From contig OY744462.1 of NCBI GenBank assembly GCA_963556145.1, positions 7,316,001-7,380,000 on the forward strand: a DNA stretch of 64,000 nt, given 5' to 3'. How positions within the stretch are numbered: position 1 is the first letter of the stretch; each line of letters begins with the position of its first letter. Below the pieces are notes generated by a model that saw only the letters and a list, made by a program, of their open reading frames with translations, was not told the origin of the DNA and did not search any database. The DNA comes from Hygrocybe punicea (taxonomy: Eukaryota > Basidiomycota > Agaricomycetes > Agaricales > Hygrophoraceae). Shown here in pieces: positions 37,858 through 49,461 of the stretch. The position numbers were made by a program, and so were the translations under genes.

Positions 37858-40431
37858 ATGATAGTAGAGTACAAAAGGTTTTGGACTGGCCCACTCAAGA
37901 CACCCAAGGATGTTAGAGGCTTCCTAGGTCTCTGTGGAACAGTTCACATTTGGATAGAAAATTATTCTGCACTAGCCAAGCCACTAGCAGAGTTATTCCA
38001 TAAAGGAGCAGAGTTTATATGGGATGAAAGAAGACAAGCAGCTTTCCAGGCATTGAAAGAAAAGGTTTCTTCAGCACCTGCACTCCACTCTATTGATTAT
38101 ACATCAGATAGACCCACATATTTATCAGTAGACAGTAGCCATATTGCTGCCGGTTTTATTTTATCACAAGAAGATGAAAATGGAAATCGTCGCCCTGCTA
38201 GATATGGTTCAATACCAATGAGTGAAAGAGAATCCAGATATTCACAGCCAAAACTGGAGTTATATGGACTATACCGCGCGTTACGCCACTGGAGACTGTA
38301 TTTAATAGGAATAAAGAATTTACATATAGAGGTAGATGCCAAGTTTATAAAAGGCATGCTCAATGAACCGGATTTACAGCCTAATGCAGCCATAAACAGA
38401 TGGATTCAAGGAATTTTATTATTTGACTTCAAACTTATTCATGTACCTGCAACTCAGTTTAGGGGACCAGATGCACTTTCTCGCAGAGAACTTGCAGATA
38501 ATGAAGAAATTGAAGAGCATGATGATTCATGGCTAGATGATATTGCCTTGCTTGTTCATGTTCCTGATCCACCTGAAATAAGAAAATTTAGCTTCACTGT
38601 CCCTACCAAATTGCCATACAAGGCCATCACACTCCCTTCAAATAATGAAATTAGATTACAACAGGACAAGATACTCATTCAAGTAAAACATTTTTTATCC
38701 ACATTGGAAATGCCTTCAACAGATACCTTGCAGGCAAGAAGAAGATTTCTGAAGAAAACTGGACAATTTTATTTAAAAGATGATAAACTGTTTAGAAGAA
38801 ATGGCCAGAAAATGCCTTCATTAGTGATTATGAATGCAAAGAAAAGAATCGCTATTCTCACTCAAGCTCATGAAAACCTAGGTCATAAAGGAGAACAAGC
38901 TGTGTTTGACTTAGTCAAACTTCGATTTTTTTGGCCTCATCTCAGAGCAGATGTCCATTACCACATTTCATCATGTCATCAGTGTCAAATTAGGAGCTTG
39001 AAGAAAATCGAAATTTCCCCTACAATTTCTACCCCTACAGCAATTTTTCAAAAGGTATACATTGATGTAATGTTTATGCCACCTTCAGGAGGCTACCATT
39101 TCATTGTAGCAGCACGTGATGATTTATCAGGAGCAACTGAAGTAAAAGCTCTAAGATCAAACAATTCACACAACTTAGCAAAATTTTTCTGGGAACAGAT
39201 CTATTGTCGCTATGGTGCCATTGAACATGTAGTTACTGATAATGGAGGAGAAGTCAAAGGAGCATTTGAGTCTCTGCTTAGAAGACTAGGAATTCCTCAA
39301 GTTCGCATATCACCCTACAATAAGCATGCAAATGGTGTAGTAGAAAGAGGACATTTTACTCTACGTGAAGCCATAGTCAAGTCCTGTGAAAAAGATAAGA
39401 CTGGAAAAATCAAGAATTGGCACAAGCACGTAGAGTTAGCATCATTTGCAGACCGAATTACAGTCAGCAGTGTTACTGGATACTCACCTTATTATCTACT
39501 CCATGGCACTCATCCTATACTTCCCTTTGACCTAACAGAAGCCACATTTATGGTTGAAGGTTTTTGCTCAGGACTTTCTACATCAGATTTGTTAGCACTC
39601 CGCATACGTCAGCTTGGAAGACATCAAGAAGATATTGATAAAGCTGCAGCTGTGCTTAAACAGGCTCGCTTCATATCTAAATTGCAATTTGATCAGAGAT
39701 TTCATAGACGATTGCAAAAACGTGATTATCAGCCAGGAGAACTAGTTCTAGTATATAATAGTCGTTTGGAGATGACTATAGGAAAATTCAAGACAGACCC
39801 TCGTTACCTTGGCCCATATGAAGTTGTCAGACAAACAAGAAGAGGAACTTATGTTTTAAAAGAATTAGATGGTGCTGTGCATGCTGAGCATTATGCAGCA
39901 TTTCGGATTTTACCATACATTTATCGAACTGACCCTATCCTTTATGAAATAGCAGACCAGGAAGATGAAGCTGCTGAAGTAGAGGATTGCTCAGTAAATC
40001 AGTTAATATCTCTTAAATCAGGAGACATCACAGATATTATTCTTGCCATCAAGCCAGAATTTGCTGCACACATTGCATCACGCACAAAGAATTTTGAATT
40101 TAGAAAATATCAAGTTCCAGCCACTGTCTGTCACATGTGGCTTTATGAAACAACGCCAATCAGTTCCATTACAGGTGTCATTACAGTTGGTTCAGTAAAA
40201 GTACCAGGAGAAGTCAATGACCCCTCAGGTCTTGGCAATGAAGACTTTGATGCAGGTTTAAAGTTGTCAAAATATGGTTATCCTATATATCATCTTCATC
40301 AGTTACCAGTACCACTATCCGCAGACCTACTCCAGAAAAGATACAATACTATTATTCCTCACCGCTATTGTATAGCCCCACACTCATTCATTCAAGATTT
40401 TCCTTTTTCTGCATTGATTCCAATATTCTAG
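37858..40431 (+). CDS. Gypsy Pol part 2: RNase H, integrase, ASCH-like domain
   Basis: 857 codons; the ATG at 37858 is only the first Met after the frameshift. The order is connection (KTPKDVRGFLGLCG, about 16), RNase H (LSVDSSHIAAGFILSQ, about 90), integrase zinc finger (AHENLGH...CHQC, about 338-379) and integrase core with acidic residues in YIDVMF, VTDNGGEV and GVVERGH (about 402, 460 and 495). A C-terminal SH3-like segment follows (LGPYEVVRQTRRGTYVLKEL, about 660). From about 715 to 820 comes an extra domain with ILAIKPEFAAHI, RTKNFEFRKY and MWLYETTPISSITGVI. This is the pattern of ASCH/PUA-superfamily domains (GxKxxExR motif, here with R for G). The polyprotein ends at TAG 40429. Confidence 0.85.
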   Translation: MIVEYKRFWTGPLKTPKDVRGFLGLCGTVHIWIENYSALAKPLAELFHKGAEFIWDERRQAAFQALKEKVSSAPALHSIDYTSDRPTYLSVDSSHIAAGFILSQEDENGNRRPARYGSIPMSERESRYSQPKLELYGLYRALRHWRLYLIGIKNLHIEVDAKFIKGMLNEPDLQPNAAINRWIQGILLFDFKLIHVPATQFRGPDALSRRELADNEEIEEHDDSWLDDIALLVHVPDPPEIRKFSFTVPTKLPYKAITLPSNNEIRLQQDKILIQVKHFLSTLEMPSTDTLQARRRFLKKTGQFYLKDDKLFRRNGQKMPSLVIMNAKKRIAILTQAHENLGHKGEQAVFDLVKLRFFWPHLRADVHYHISSCHQCQIRSLKKIEISPTISTPTAIFQKVYIDVMFMPPSGGYHFIVAARDDLSGATEVKALRSNNSHNLAKFFWEQIYCRYGAIEHVVTDNGGEVKGAFESLLRRLGIPQVRISPYNKHANGVVERGHFTLREAIVKSCEKDKTGKIKNWHKHVELASFADRITVSSVTGYSPYYLLHGTHPILPFDLTEATFMVEGFCSGLSTSDLLALRIRQLGRHQEDIDKAAAVLKQARFISKLQFDQRFHRRLQKRDYQPGELVLVYNSRLEMTIGKFKTDPRYLGPYEVVRQTRRGTYVLKELDGAVHAEHYAAFRILPYIYRTDPILYEIADQEDEAAEVEDCSVNQLISLKSGDITDIILAIKPEFAAHIASRTKNFEFRKYQVPATVCHMWLYETTPISSITGVITVGSVKVPGEVNDPSGLGNEDFDAGLKLSKYGYPIYHLHQLPVPLSADLLQKRYNTIIPHRYCIAPHSFIQDFPFSALIPIF

Positions 40432-41394
40432 CACCTTTGGTGACTGAATATTTAGTTATATCCAAGACCCCTATCTCTCATGTGATTTCCCGCTGCACAC
40501 CCTCTTTTTCTATGCCCCATGCATTTTTATTGGCCGCTATTTTTACCTATGCACATGATTTCCCGTCACGCACCCTTTTTTTTATGCTATCTAAACTGAT
40601 TAGATAAATTTTATTTGTTTTATGATTTGCTGGTCATTTTTAAGTCAGACATGCAAAGAAAATATATATAACGCTACAAAGTGATAATACAACCCCTCTC
40701 ATCTAATAGTTGACGGACCCATTATATGAATACAATGATAATATATATAAAAGACATAACGTAACGTAACGAAACGAAACGAAACGAAACGAAATGACAA
40801 GACATAATGAAATAGAAAATAGAATAAAAGGAAATACAACTGGTGTATGAATAGAAAGATAAAGAAATGGACGAACGACCGGTGACCCTCCACTCCCAGT
40901 AGTCCAGCAACTGAGTCCCACCCGAAAAATATAGCGCTCGCCCCTAGTTGAAACAGAGTGATGCTCAACATCACCCCCGGCCCGTCCATCCTCCAGACGA
41001 ATTCGTTGTCAAACGATTGCAGCAGATAGTAGTAAGGAACGGCTAGATTTAGACCGTCTTATCTACATGCCAATTATTCAGTAATGGTGAAAATTGAATA
41101 TAAATATAAAAAGTTACTTAGCGGTTTGGTTTTTCTTGAGTTTTTCTTGAAGGGAGGATGGAGTGACCATTCATAGCGTCGGATAGATTTTTTTTACAAT
41201 TTATTGCATAGTGGCATAGCAAGAAAAAGGAGTGGAGCACTACAGAACCATAGTGGCAGACTAGAGGAAAGAAAAGACGGATCGTGCAAATGTACAGCTA
41301 TGACCCTGGAAAACACGTGACCGGCACATGTTTTCTCATGTGACCTGAGTAAACGGTCTAGACCAAATAAGCATTGGTACTATTGCAGATCTGT
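40432..41394. other. Region after Gypsy pol; no 3' LTR recognised
   Basis: AT-rich sequence without similarity that I can see to the 5' LTR (28905-30285), so the element appears 3'-truncated. 40757-40794 is a short AACGT/AACGA pentanucleotide repeat. 40700-40990 has open frames on the minus strand that only reflect that repeat (FRFVSFR strings). No gene recognised. Confidence 0.55.
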
Positions 41395-41550
41395 ACGTAT
41401 TCTCTCATTTCACTATATTCCCCATTTGTTCTACATTTGTATGTAGTGGCTTTTGTAAATAGTCACAAATAAGAAGAGTTTGGGTTTTGATCCCACTGAC
41501 AACAAACTTGCACACCCCAAATCTGTGCCTACGCCACGTTCACCACCTCG
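41395..41550 (+). repeat. Diverged LTR fragment
   Basis: TGTAGTGGCTTTTGTAAATAG followed by TCACAAATAAGAAGAGTTTGGG, CCCACTGACAA and AATCTGTGCCTAC parallels 24590-24690 and 27460-27560. It is a third, more diverged copy of that LTR family, without PBS. Confidence 0.5.
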
Positions 41551-41553
41551 CAC

Positions 41554-42780
41554 TTACCTGAAGAGGTATTTATTGACTGTGGATGACTGTGGATCTGGAA
41601 AAAGACAACCACCGGCACCCTCAGCTCTGGCCCAGGATGGTGAGATATCAAGAAGGCATTTGAATAATGGGGCAGAATATTCTGGGTTCTCCCACCTTGA
41701 GAGCATCTTTTCATAGGACTTCGCAGCGACATACATGAAGATACCAAGGGTGTCTGCATTATTCTGATCCACTCCATTTAGAATGTCGATCATGGAGGCT
41801 GTGTGGGATTGAAATGTTTGTGATGTCCTAATACAAATCATGGGAAATTGAGATATTGAGACACTGCTTCTTACCAAGTCTCTCTCATGTAGGGCAAAGG
41901 GTCACGTGGGTCAATGCCAGTTGGCTCTGGATGAATAAAACAGGGACTTTTCCCTTTGAATGTCTGGGCATTGGATGTGTCTGACCTTAACTTCACAATC
42001 CTGGGGTTCACCATTGTGAAGAATGTTGGGGTAGTGGCGGTAAAAGTACTACCCTCAGGCTCACGAACAGAAAGGTCAGCGCTTGAAGCTATGGCGACAA
42101 TTTCATGCATTCGGACTAGCAGTGTTGCTAGTGTGGTCCCACATCATAGTTGTTCCCATTCTCCATCTTGAAGTTGCTGGTGGCTCTCGGTCACCTGAAC
42201 AATTGGCTTGAGTTTGTACTTTGATGATGAAGATGTAGCAGTAGCAGTTGAAGACATAGCAGCAGCGGTTGAAGACGTAGCAGTGGAGGATTGTTGTTGG
42301 AGATACCTGAGGAGGGTGGTGAGCCTCCTAAACATTGCATGAAGGTTTGACATGGTGTGGGAGGAAGCGAGAACTTGAATGGCCTGTTGGATGTGTTTGA
42401 GTTTACCATGAGAAAGGGAATGTCGTGCCAATGCCCAAATAAAACTGATTCCAGAGTCCAAATGAATACAAAGCTGAAGTGTCCCAATCTACAAGAAAAG
42501 GTATTCTAGATCAGGACATCTGTTGTTGTAATAATATTATGCTTAGCCCATTTATAACTAACCCTTGTAGGTTTGGAATCAAAGAGGGCTCTTTCAGCAA
42601 ATTCTCCACAGCGGTGCTGTTCACTTATTGGTGCCTTTCATATATTAGCTTCCTAGCAGCGAAAACCAAGTTCTGTCAACCACGATCATCAATGCGAGCC
42701 AGTGTTACCCAATGTTGCATATTGATCACCAACCCGAAGCAATGAAAGTGTGACATCAGGGTGAGACACCGCAGGCAAGG
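41554..42780 (-). pseudogene. Multi-exon gene relic of unknown function
   Basis: On the minus strand, coding-like blocks are joined by plausible introns. One reads FAARKLIYERHQ...LLKEPSLIPNLQ (42680-42570) into IGTLQLCIHLDSG (from 42491) across a GTTAGT...TTGTAG intron. Others are a Ser/Thr/Ala-rich low-complexity stretch (42330-42240), STFTATTPTFFTMVNPR (42060-42000), and FQSHTASMIDILNGVDQNNA (41815-41755) reached across a GTAAGA...ATTAG intron. The product ends SSTVNKYLF near 41560. In-frame stops (for example TGA at about 42144 and TAG at about 42638) argue for decay. I do not recognise the family; it may be part of an unidentified transposon. Confidence 0.4.
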
Positions 42781-44051
42781 GCAAATGGCTAACATGTTAT
42801 GAATACTAGCTAGGAGAATTCTGAGCAAAGATTCCAGTGTCATTAGTGCAACTGTCATCTTGCAGGCTAAGAGATAACCTACTTCTCAGGATAATCCGCA
42901 GAATAAGTGAATATTCAAGGGTAGAACCGTCATGTAATCCCGTCACAGCAGCTAATGATGATGCCATGGGCCCAAGCTTCCAGGAACTTGTCATCAAGGA
43001 GGGTCATCCATTGGGCGTGCATGAGCTCTCAGTTCTTTACCTCCTGCAGTTTGCTTGGTGGTGAAATCCTTGAAGGCCCCAGGAAGCTATCAAATGTTGA
43101 TGAGAGGTGAACAGTTAATCTGCAGAAGCACTTACAGAATGAAAATAGGCGATGTGATGACAGAGGGTTTACACTGGTAATATTTGGATTCGTTTCCAAA
43201 AAACATGTAAAGGGGCCAAATCTTCGCATCACCAAAAGATGTTAGGTGCATAACATCCGACCAGAACATCAGTGCAGCCACCACTCATGGAAGGTCACAT
43301 CCCGGCTCTGCAGGGAAATCTTGCAGTTCACAATGAGCATTGATGAAGGCAGGAGATGTGTAAAGTTCACCCTGAATACGCATGCATGCGATCTAATGCC
43401 TTCATTTCCATGTGACAAGAATATATTACACCTGGAGGGAAAGAGTATGTGCTTGGAGACGCCTCCAAACTACCCAATGCCATCCTGGACCAGTTCATCA
43501 TGCATACCAAGGCAGCACTTCAAAAGGCACAAAACACCTTGAGGATGAAACTGGAAAGGAAATTCATAACCCGAATACAAGCGGGAGAGTTTGGCAATTG
43601 CTCCGAGCTGTGGGATCAACTTACGACCAGCCACTTGCTCGACTTTGTCAACAAGAACATTTTGCCGGTGAAAGTTATGCCATGGGGAAGTCCATTGTTG
43701 GCTGCTGTAGTCCGACTATTCACCGGGAATGAAAGTAGTTTTTCTGTTCATTTGTACCTCTATGGCAATAGGCTTCATCCCAATGTCCTGCAACTTTCCT
43801 CTCTTTGTGCAAGTACTCTCACCATCCACATGTCTACTACTCTGCTAACTATCCTGCAGGTTTATTATCTTCTTCTTGCTACTCAAAAGGCGACAGACAG
43901 GGAATATGCAGCTTCTGTGGAGTTTAACTTTTCACAGGGTTCGCTAGAACCCATGTACAATGTCTTAGAGACTCGGGTGCGGAATGTCCCAGTTCCGGCA
44001 ACTGTGCCTTCAAGAGCTCCATTGAAGCAACTGTCCTTGTCGTTGCCATAG
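42781..44051 (+). pseudogene. Unrecognised coding-like relic
   Basis: The best open frame is 43449-44051 (200 codons: LGDASKLPNAILDQFIMHTK; KLERKFITRIQAGEFGNCSELWD). An adjoining frame from 43246 reads into it with a shift (DKNILHLEGK). The second half looks intron-like or non-coding. Orientation is opposite to the relic at 41554-42780. No known domain. 42781-43245 shows only short open frames. Confidence 0.3.
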
Positions 44052-45780
44052 TCGGTACCCCATAGTCCTTGTCTCTGTCATCCTTGCCCTCGTTTTGGCC
44101 ATTCCCAGGCTTTGGCTTTACAAAAAGACATTAGTAATAATGGCCTGTGGTAAATAAACCTGTTTCTAGCAAATTTCGGTCTACTGGAAATTAAGGTGAT
44201 ACACTAGCAATGCAGTAAATAAAACCCTACGACGAGTAAGTAGAAATCCCAGGAAATGCTGTAGAACTTACAATATTAACAGAGTCACAGTGAGCTGCCA
44301 CTTTGGTTGAGCGATTTTTGCGCTGGCTTGCGGTGTGCAAATCAAACTAGGAGTGTAATACAAGATAAAGGAGACTTATCATTGTCACCAGCTGGGTCTG
44401 CAACTTGAACATATATATTATATGTTATTTGATCTTCATAAACCAGACTGAAATTAGAGTTCTAAGTGTTGGTGTTGGCAGAGTAATTGAAAAACATTGT
44501 GCAGTAACTCACGGAATTTCGTCTAATAAGGAAATGGGAAGTGTAGATTTCAGCTCTTAGACATATCCACCACGTCCTCACATCTGAACATAATAAAAAC
44601 TAGTGTTCCCAACAGTGTGGACAGCTCCTCCTCAGACATGTCTAACTTAACTGCTCTTCTTGTCCCCAGGCACCATATTCCCCATCTTGGCCTACCAACT
44701 GCCTACACCACCTCTTTGTGGTTTGCTGTTTTGCCCACACTTTCTATAAGTCTTTTTCACCTTTCAATCATTCTAACAACTTGGTTATCACGATATCAAA
44801 ACTGGGTCACGTTCATGCCGAGGTTTATTGTCTAACCCTTCATCAAGGGGATCCACACCACCTCGGGCTTTAAGGCCAACTACATCTGTGATGCCACAGA
44901 CATCGCTGTAGATGCGGGTTCTTGGTGGCTTCAAAACTATATAAGAAATAATAAAGATCCTAACCAGAGGGTGTCAGCGTAGAAGTGACTGGATAAATCA
45001 GTGTCGGGAATAGAAGTAAAAAGAAGGGAATGTTAGTAAAAGTAAAGCCGCCGCGTAAAACTGGACTAATAACGACGAAGCCGGCGATGAACGGAGTGAA
45101 AACAGACAAATAATAAAGAACCCGACGATGCCGACAATGTCGGGTACGGCGGGTCGGGTCGGGTCGGGTCAGGTCAGGTCGGAAACGATGAACGAATATA
45201 TGGGAACAATGATAAAGATGACGAAGTGGACTATAAAAAGCTAAGGATCTACATGGACGAGCATTTGAAGGGATTAAAAGACGATTCTGACTAAAGGGGA
45301 ATGGGGACTAAGGGTATCTTATTTTGTACAGTCGTCGGGGACCGTTTTTATAGTACAGGAAACAGTAATCTACTTTCGGACATGTCTACTTCGGCCGATG
45401 GTAAGCTACAAAGAAAGGTTGGAATGGGGATGTGGAAAGGGGGGTTGCAAAGCAACGAAGACAGGAAATGGAGGGGAAAATGAATATGCAAGGAAAAGAT
45501 CTAGAAAGTCCTACATATCTCCGAAAGGACGAGGGGATGCATAAATAAAGTAAATCCGAAGTCGGGGATTGAGTCCGAAGAGATCTATCTCCTGGAATTG
45601 GAACTCCGAGGCGTTTGAGGCTGCCGGATTTAGCCCAAAAGCGGCCATCACAAAGCGGCATGTGTCGGGTTACGTCGGTCACGTCGGGTCACGTCACGTC
45701 ACGTCACGTCGGGTTACGTCGGGTTCGAATGCAAGTCGAATGGCGGCAACGGGTTGGTCCAGATTCATGATATATTGATG
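44052..45780. other. Intergenic with GGGTC and ACGTC repeats
   Basis: No gene recognised. 45149-45180 is a GGGTC/AGGTC pentamer repeat, and 45664-45728 a GTCGGGTTACGTC/ACGTC repeat. The 480 bp between contain a TATAAAAAG at 45231-45239 and purine-rich sequence. The two repeat blocks could be subterminal arrays of one element, but no terminal repeats or duplication were found. Confidence 0.4.
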
Positions 45781-46465
45781 ATACGGACTCAGAGGGACAT
45801 CGACCCTCTACATCGCACCTCCATATTATTTCCTGCCCAATTCTTGAACAAGCCACATCTCATTTTCTCATACACATTATAGATGAGGAATTCCTCCCTA
45901 GCCTGCAAGGGTACAGAGATTGGCCAAAGGAATCCCTGAAGAAGACAGGATTTGATATATCATTATTGGATTGTGAGTTCTTATTTTAAGCTTCTACTAC
46001 TTATATACTGACTTCTGTAGCTGCATTGGAATTGGAGTATTGCAACAATGTAAGTTATTTACATATTCTTCCCAACTAGCTAAGACCACTCAATTCTTCC
46101 AGATTTGTGGCCACCTTGATGCATTTTATGCATATCTCTTGAGGGAAGGTGAGGTAATTATGTTCTCACAGAACCAATACTTTTATCTGGTGCTCAACAA
46201 TACTCACTACCATGCCCTGCAACTCAAACTTGCAGTATCTACTTACAGCAAAAATTACATGTATATGCATTTCTGTGACACAGTAAGTTTCCCCTACCTG
46301 AACATACTGATCTGACGATCTTTGACAGATGGGTTTGAGGGTACATTTCATTCATCCCAGCCTAATTGAGATGGTCCGGCATATCATTGCCTATCTGCCA
46401 TTGCTATTAAAAGAATCCTCCAGTCTAATGATATTCCCAGTGGCAGGAACAATCGTTAAGTAATT
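45781..46465 (+). pseudogene. Multi-exon gene relic of unknown function
   Basis: Coding-like blocks on the + strand are separated by intron-like segments. SLQGYRDWPKESLKKTGFDI precedes a GTGAGT...CTGTAG intron (about 45975-46019). A tiny exon AALELEYCNN precedes a GTAAGT...TTCCAG intron (about 46050-46103). ICGHLDAFYAYLLREGEVIM and YFYLVLNNTHYHALQLKLA run to a GTAAGT...GACAG intron (about 46283-46328), then MGLRVHFIHPSLIEMVRHII. The regular splice signals suggest a once-expressed gene. No known domain; the ends are undefined. Confidence 0.4.
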
Positions 46466-49461
46466 GCTGGTCTCTGTTACACTGATATTAATTTTAATCT
46501 CTCCGTTACATTCAATTCTTCAATGCTACCACTTTGGCTTTCAGGTCAATACTGGTTCTTTCAACGAATTAGATAAACTCAAGTATCAGAGCTTGAAAGA
46601 ATTGCCCTCAAAATGTGGACTTTGAGGATGGGGTAGCAGGACTGTCCCACACTGTCAGATGCCCTCCCATCATGGAGGAACAGATGCTCAACAACAACCA
46701 AACAATGCTGCACCATACTAGCAAAACCCTTCCAGACTGGTTCTCCACCTGCTAGGCAGGGCCTTAGGTCTAGCAACCTGTAAGATGACATTACTTTGCA
46801 TAACGTACACCTCTGCCAAGTCAGGGGATGTCTACAACAGGGTAGATGTGAGGTTGAAAGAAGGTGATGACAACTAAGCTTGTATTTAACTAACCAATCA
46901 TGTGATGTGACCCACACCACTAACCAGTGCACAGACTACAGTCCAACCAAACCTCCATGTCACTCCACACATTCCAATTGCAATGGCCCAACAATGCTCC
47001 AAAGGCTGATGAATTGGAGCTGGCAATGTGATGCAGAAAAATCCAGGACGACATGATCGAACCTGATGGCTCCACAACACTGATGTACTCAACTGTGACC
47101 TGGAACCAGGTTAAAGGTCTACATGTGTTACCTTCTCACTACAAGCACATCTGGGACCAACTAAATTATGGTGCCATTTACTATGTGGAAGTATATGCTT
47201 GGCTTCAAAAATGGCAAGACAAAAACAAGTCTTCTGACACAGACAACCCTGGACATGCATGCAAAATACATAGGGTACTTGGAAAATGTCAAGACCCAGA
47301 TTTTTAAAGTCTGTGAGGAGCTAGATGAAAGGAAGTTCAACACAGAGACTTGAATTCTGGTGTTTGATGAATGGATCATCCATTATCCATCTTGGTTATG
47401 CATGGTACACTTGCTACTTGTATACTTGACTACTGTACTCTTGTTCATCTGTTCATACCTTGCTTGAGTTATCACATCTGACTTATATCTTTGTCAAGTA
47501 TTTGTTGTATCCTTCAAAGCTAACTTTTGATAGGATTCACATCTCAACCCCACTACCTAACAGGAATAACCTAGAGTAATAGAAGAGCAAAATTCCTGAT
47601 CCCAAAGAACAACAAGGTAATTTCCAAATCAACATCACACTCTAGAAAACCTTAGTGTAGATTTGTTCTAAACGCTTTCCACACAAAACAATGCTCAACT
47701 GGTAGATGGCAAGGATGATCAAAATCAAAGTAGTCAGGAATGCTGTTTATTGCATTCTGAGTTGCAGTATCTGCAGTAAGGTATGGATTCATAACAAGTC
47801 CAATGATGCCTGGTGGGTTCTCCTGCTTCTGTTCTGGTGATTTCATCTCAGTTTTGTAACTGTTCCAGTGAACTGATGTAGATTCTCTGTTCACCTAACC
47901 TAACACTCAGGGAGAAATATCCCTCAGTCCAGCTGTCTTGAAGCTTTTGTTCAGACCTCCTGACAAACTGGTTAGTGGAGGTAATCATAGTCATGACTTA
48001 ACTGTCTAAATGTAGCAGATCATTTATGTTCAACTCCAAATGCTGGTAGTCTGAACATAAATGAGGTGCTATGTTCAAACCATTAAGTCATGCCATGTAT
48101 TGGTAACTTCAACAGTATCCATTCCCTGACTACCTGTTCCCTGGCTATGACATAAGATATAGCTTTGAGATATTCAATAGTAACCTACCTATGCAAAACC
48201 TCATAAACCTTTTGCATCTCACTCCATGGTAAGGTGTTTTGCGCTTTTGCAATGTCATATCAATTGAGGGTGAGATTCTGTAGTAGTTGAAGTTGGCTTT
48301 CAACCAGTTCCTAGCATGCCAGGAGAAGTTCTAGTCAGTTGTTCACTTTGGATAATGTCATTGATGAGCTCTCAAATTTTTCAGAGTCACCTTTATAATA
48401 AAGTCTATGAACCTCACTACTTTGTGGACTGCAATTCCACAGATCCTTGCCATTCATCTCCAATGCGCTCCTCCAACACTGCACATCTGACATATTCCCA
48501 TGGGTGCTGGAAATGAAGCCTTTGCCTCTTATCTCAGAGTAACAAGTTTACCACACTCAAGCTTCTTTGCAACCCCAATCTCCCCTTCATTCTTCCTGAT
48601 TCCACCCATTACAACTGCAAGAAGCTTCCCTTGCAATTCCCGGCTGCTTCCATGAGGGCCCTGCCTCCTCCCCTATGTTTTGCTCACAGCCTCCAGCCTT
48701 GCCTTCAATCCTGGAGAAAAGTAAGGCCAGCTGCATTCATTCCCATTCAGGCAGGGTTGGAACAGCCACCACATATCAGGTGTTGGTTTTCATTTTTCAC
48801 TGTAGGCATGACTAAGTTACCCTTCAAGCTTCAGGCTTCAAGTCATATAGCTCTCATTCACATGTTGCAAGACAACACTTTCCATGTGTAAATGCATGTT
48901 GTTATCGTGCTCATGTCTGCTTCTCCGAGTTGCCAATGGACATCAGAGCTTGGGAGCAAAGATGTTCCCACCAGTGTACAAGTAAGGTTCTCTCTATAGC
49001 TGTCACCCTGCGATGTGTCACTGATGCCTACACTACAGGCACCCTCACCACCCCACTGCTTGTTTTGTTCCTGGTACTCTCACACTCCATGAATCATTCT
49101 GGATTATCATCTAGGCTTTACTTGAATGATACCACCTAATGACACATCTTTTCAGGGACTCAGAAACTGGTGCGTACCTTTTAAGTGTCACTCATTCTCT
49201 CCCATTCTCATCCAGACCCCCCCCCCCCACACCTCCTCTTTGATACCCCTAAACCCCATTCCTATTATACCCCAGCCCCTGTAGCTACCTCAAATAACTA
49301 TCTCACTTTTCTTTCATGTCTTATAACACTATGAATTTGCATTTGAAGAGTGGGTAAGTAGATAAAAATATCAGTTAGAGTATATATGTATGGACTTAGA
49401 AAAATAATGCTACCAAAATGGCGGGAGGGCTTTTTGAAATCATGGGGTGGGAAATAATTAC
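46466..49461. other. About 3 kb of decayed sequence, no gene recognised
   Basis: Short open frames occur on both strands. Those with protein-like composition are 47053-47307 (+, HIWDQLNYGAIYYVEVYAWL), 47652-47894 (-, NPYLTADTATQNAINSIPDY) and 48316-48891 (+, in pieces, KFTTLKLLCNPNLPFILPD). They do not chain into a recognisable gene. A C-homopolymer of about 12 is at 49218. Most likely old transposon debris. Confidence 0.4.

Noticed and set aside
40700..40990. Phe/Arg/Val-rich minus-strand open frames
   Set aside because: They are readings of an AACGA pentanucleotide repeat in several frames.
41554..49200. Kyakuja/Plavaka-type (KDZ) transposase
   Set aside because: I looked for the family's conserved blocks in the open frames and relics and saw none, so no assignment is made.
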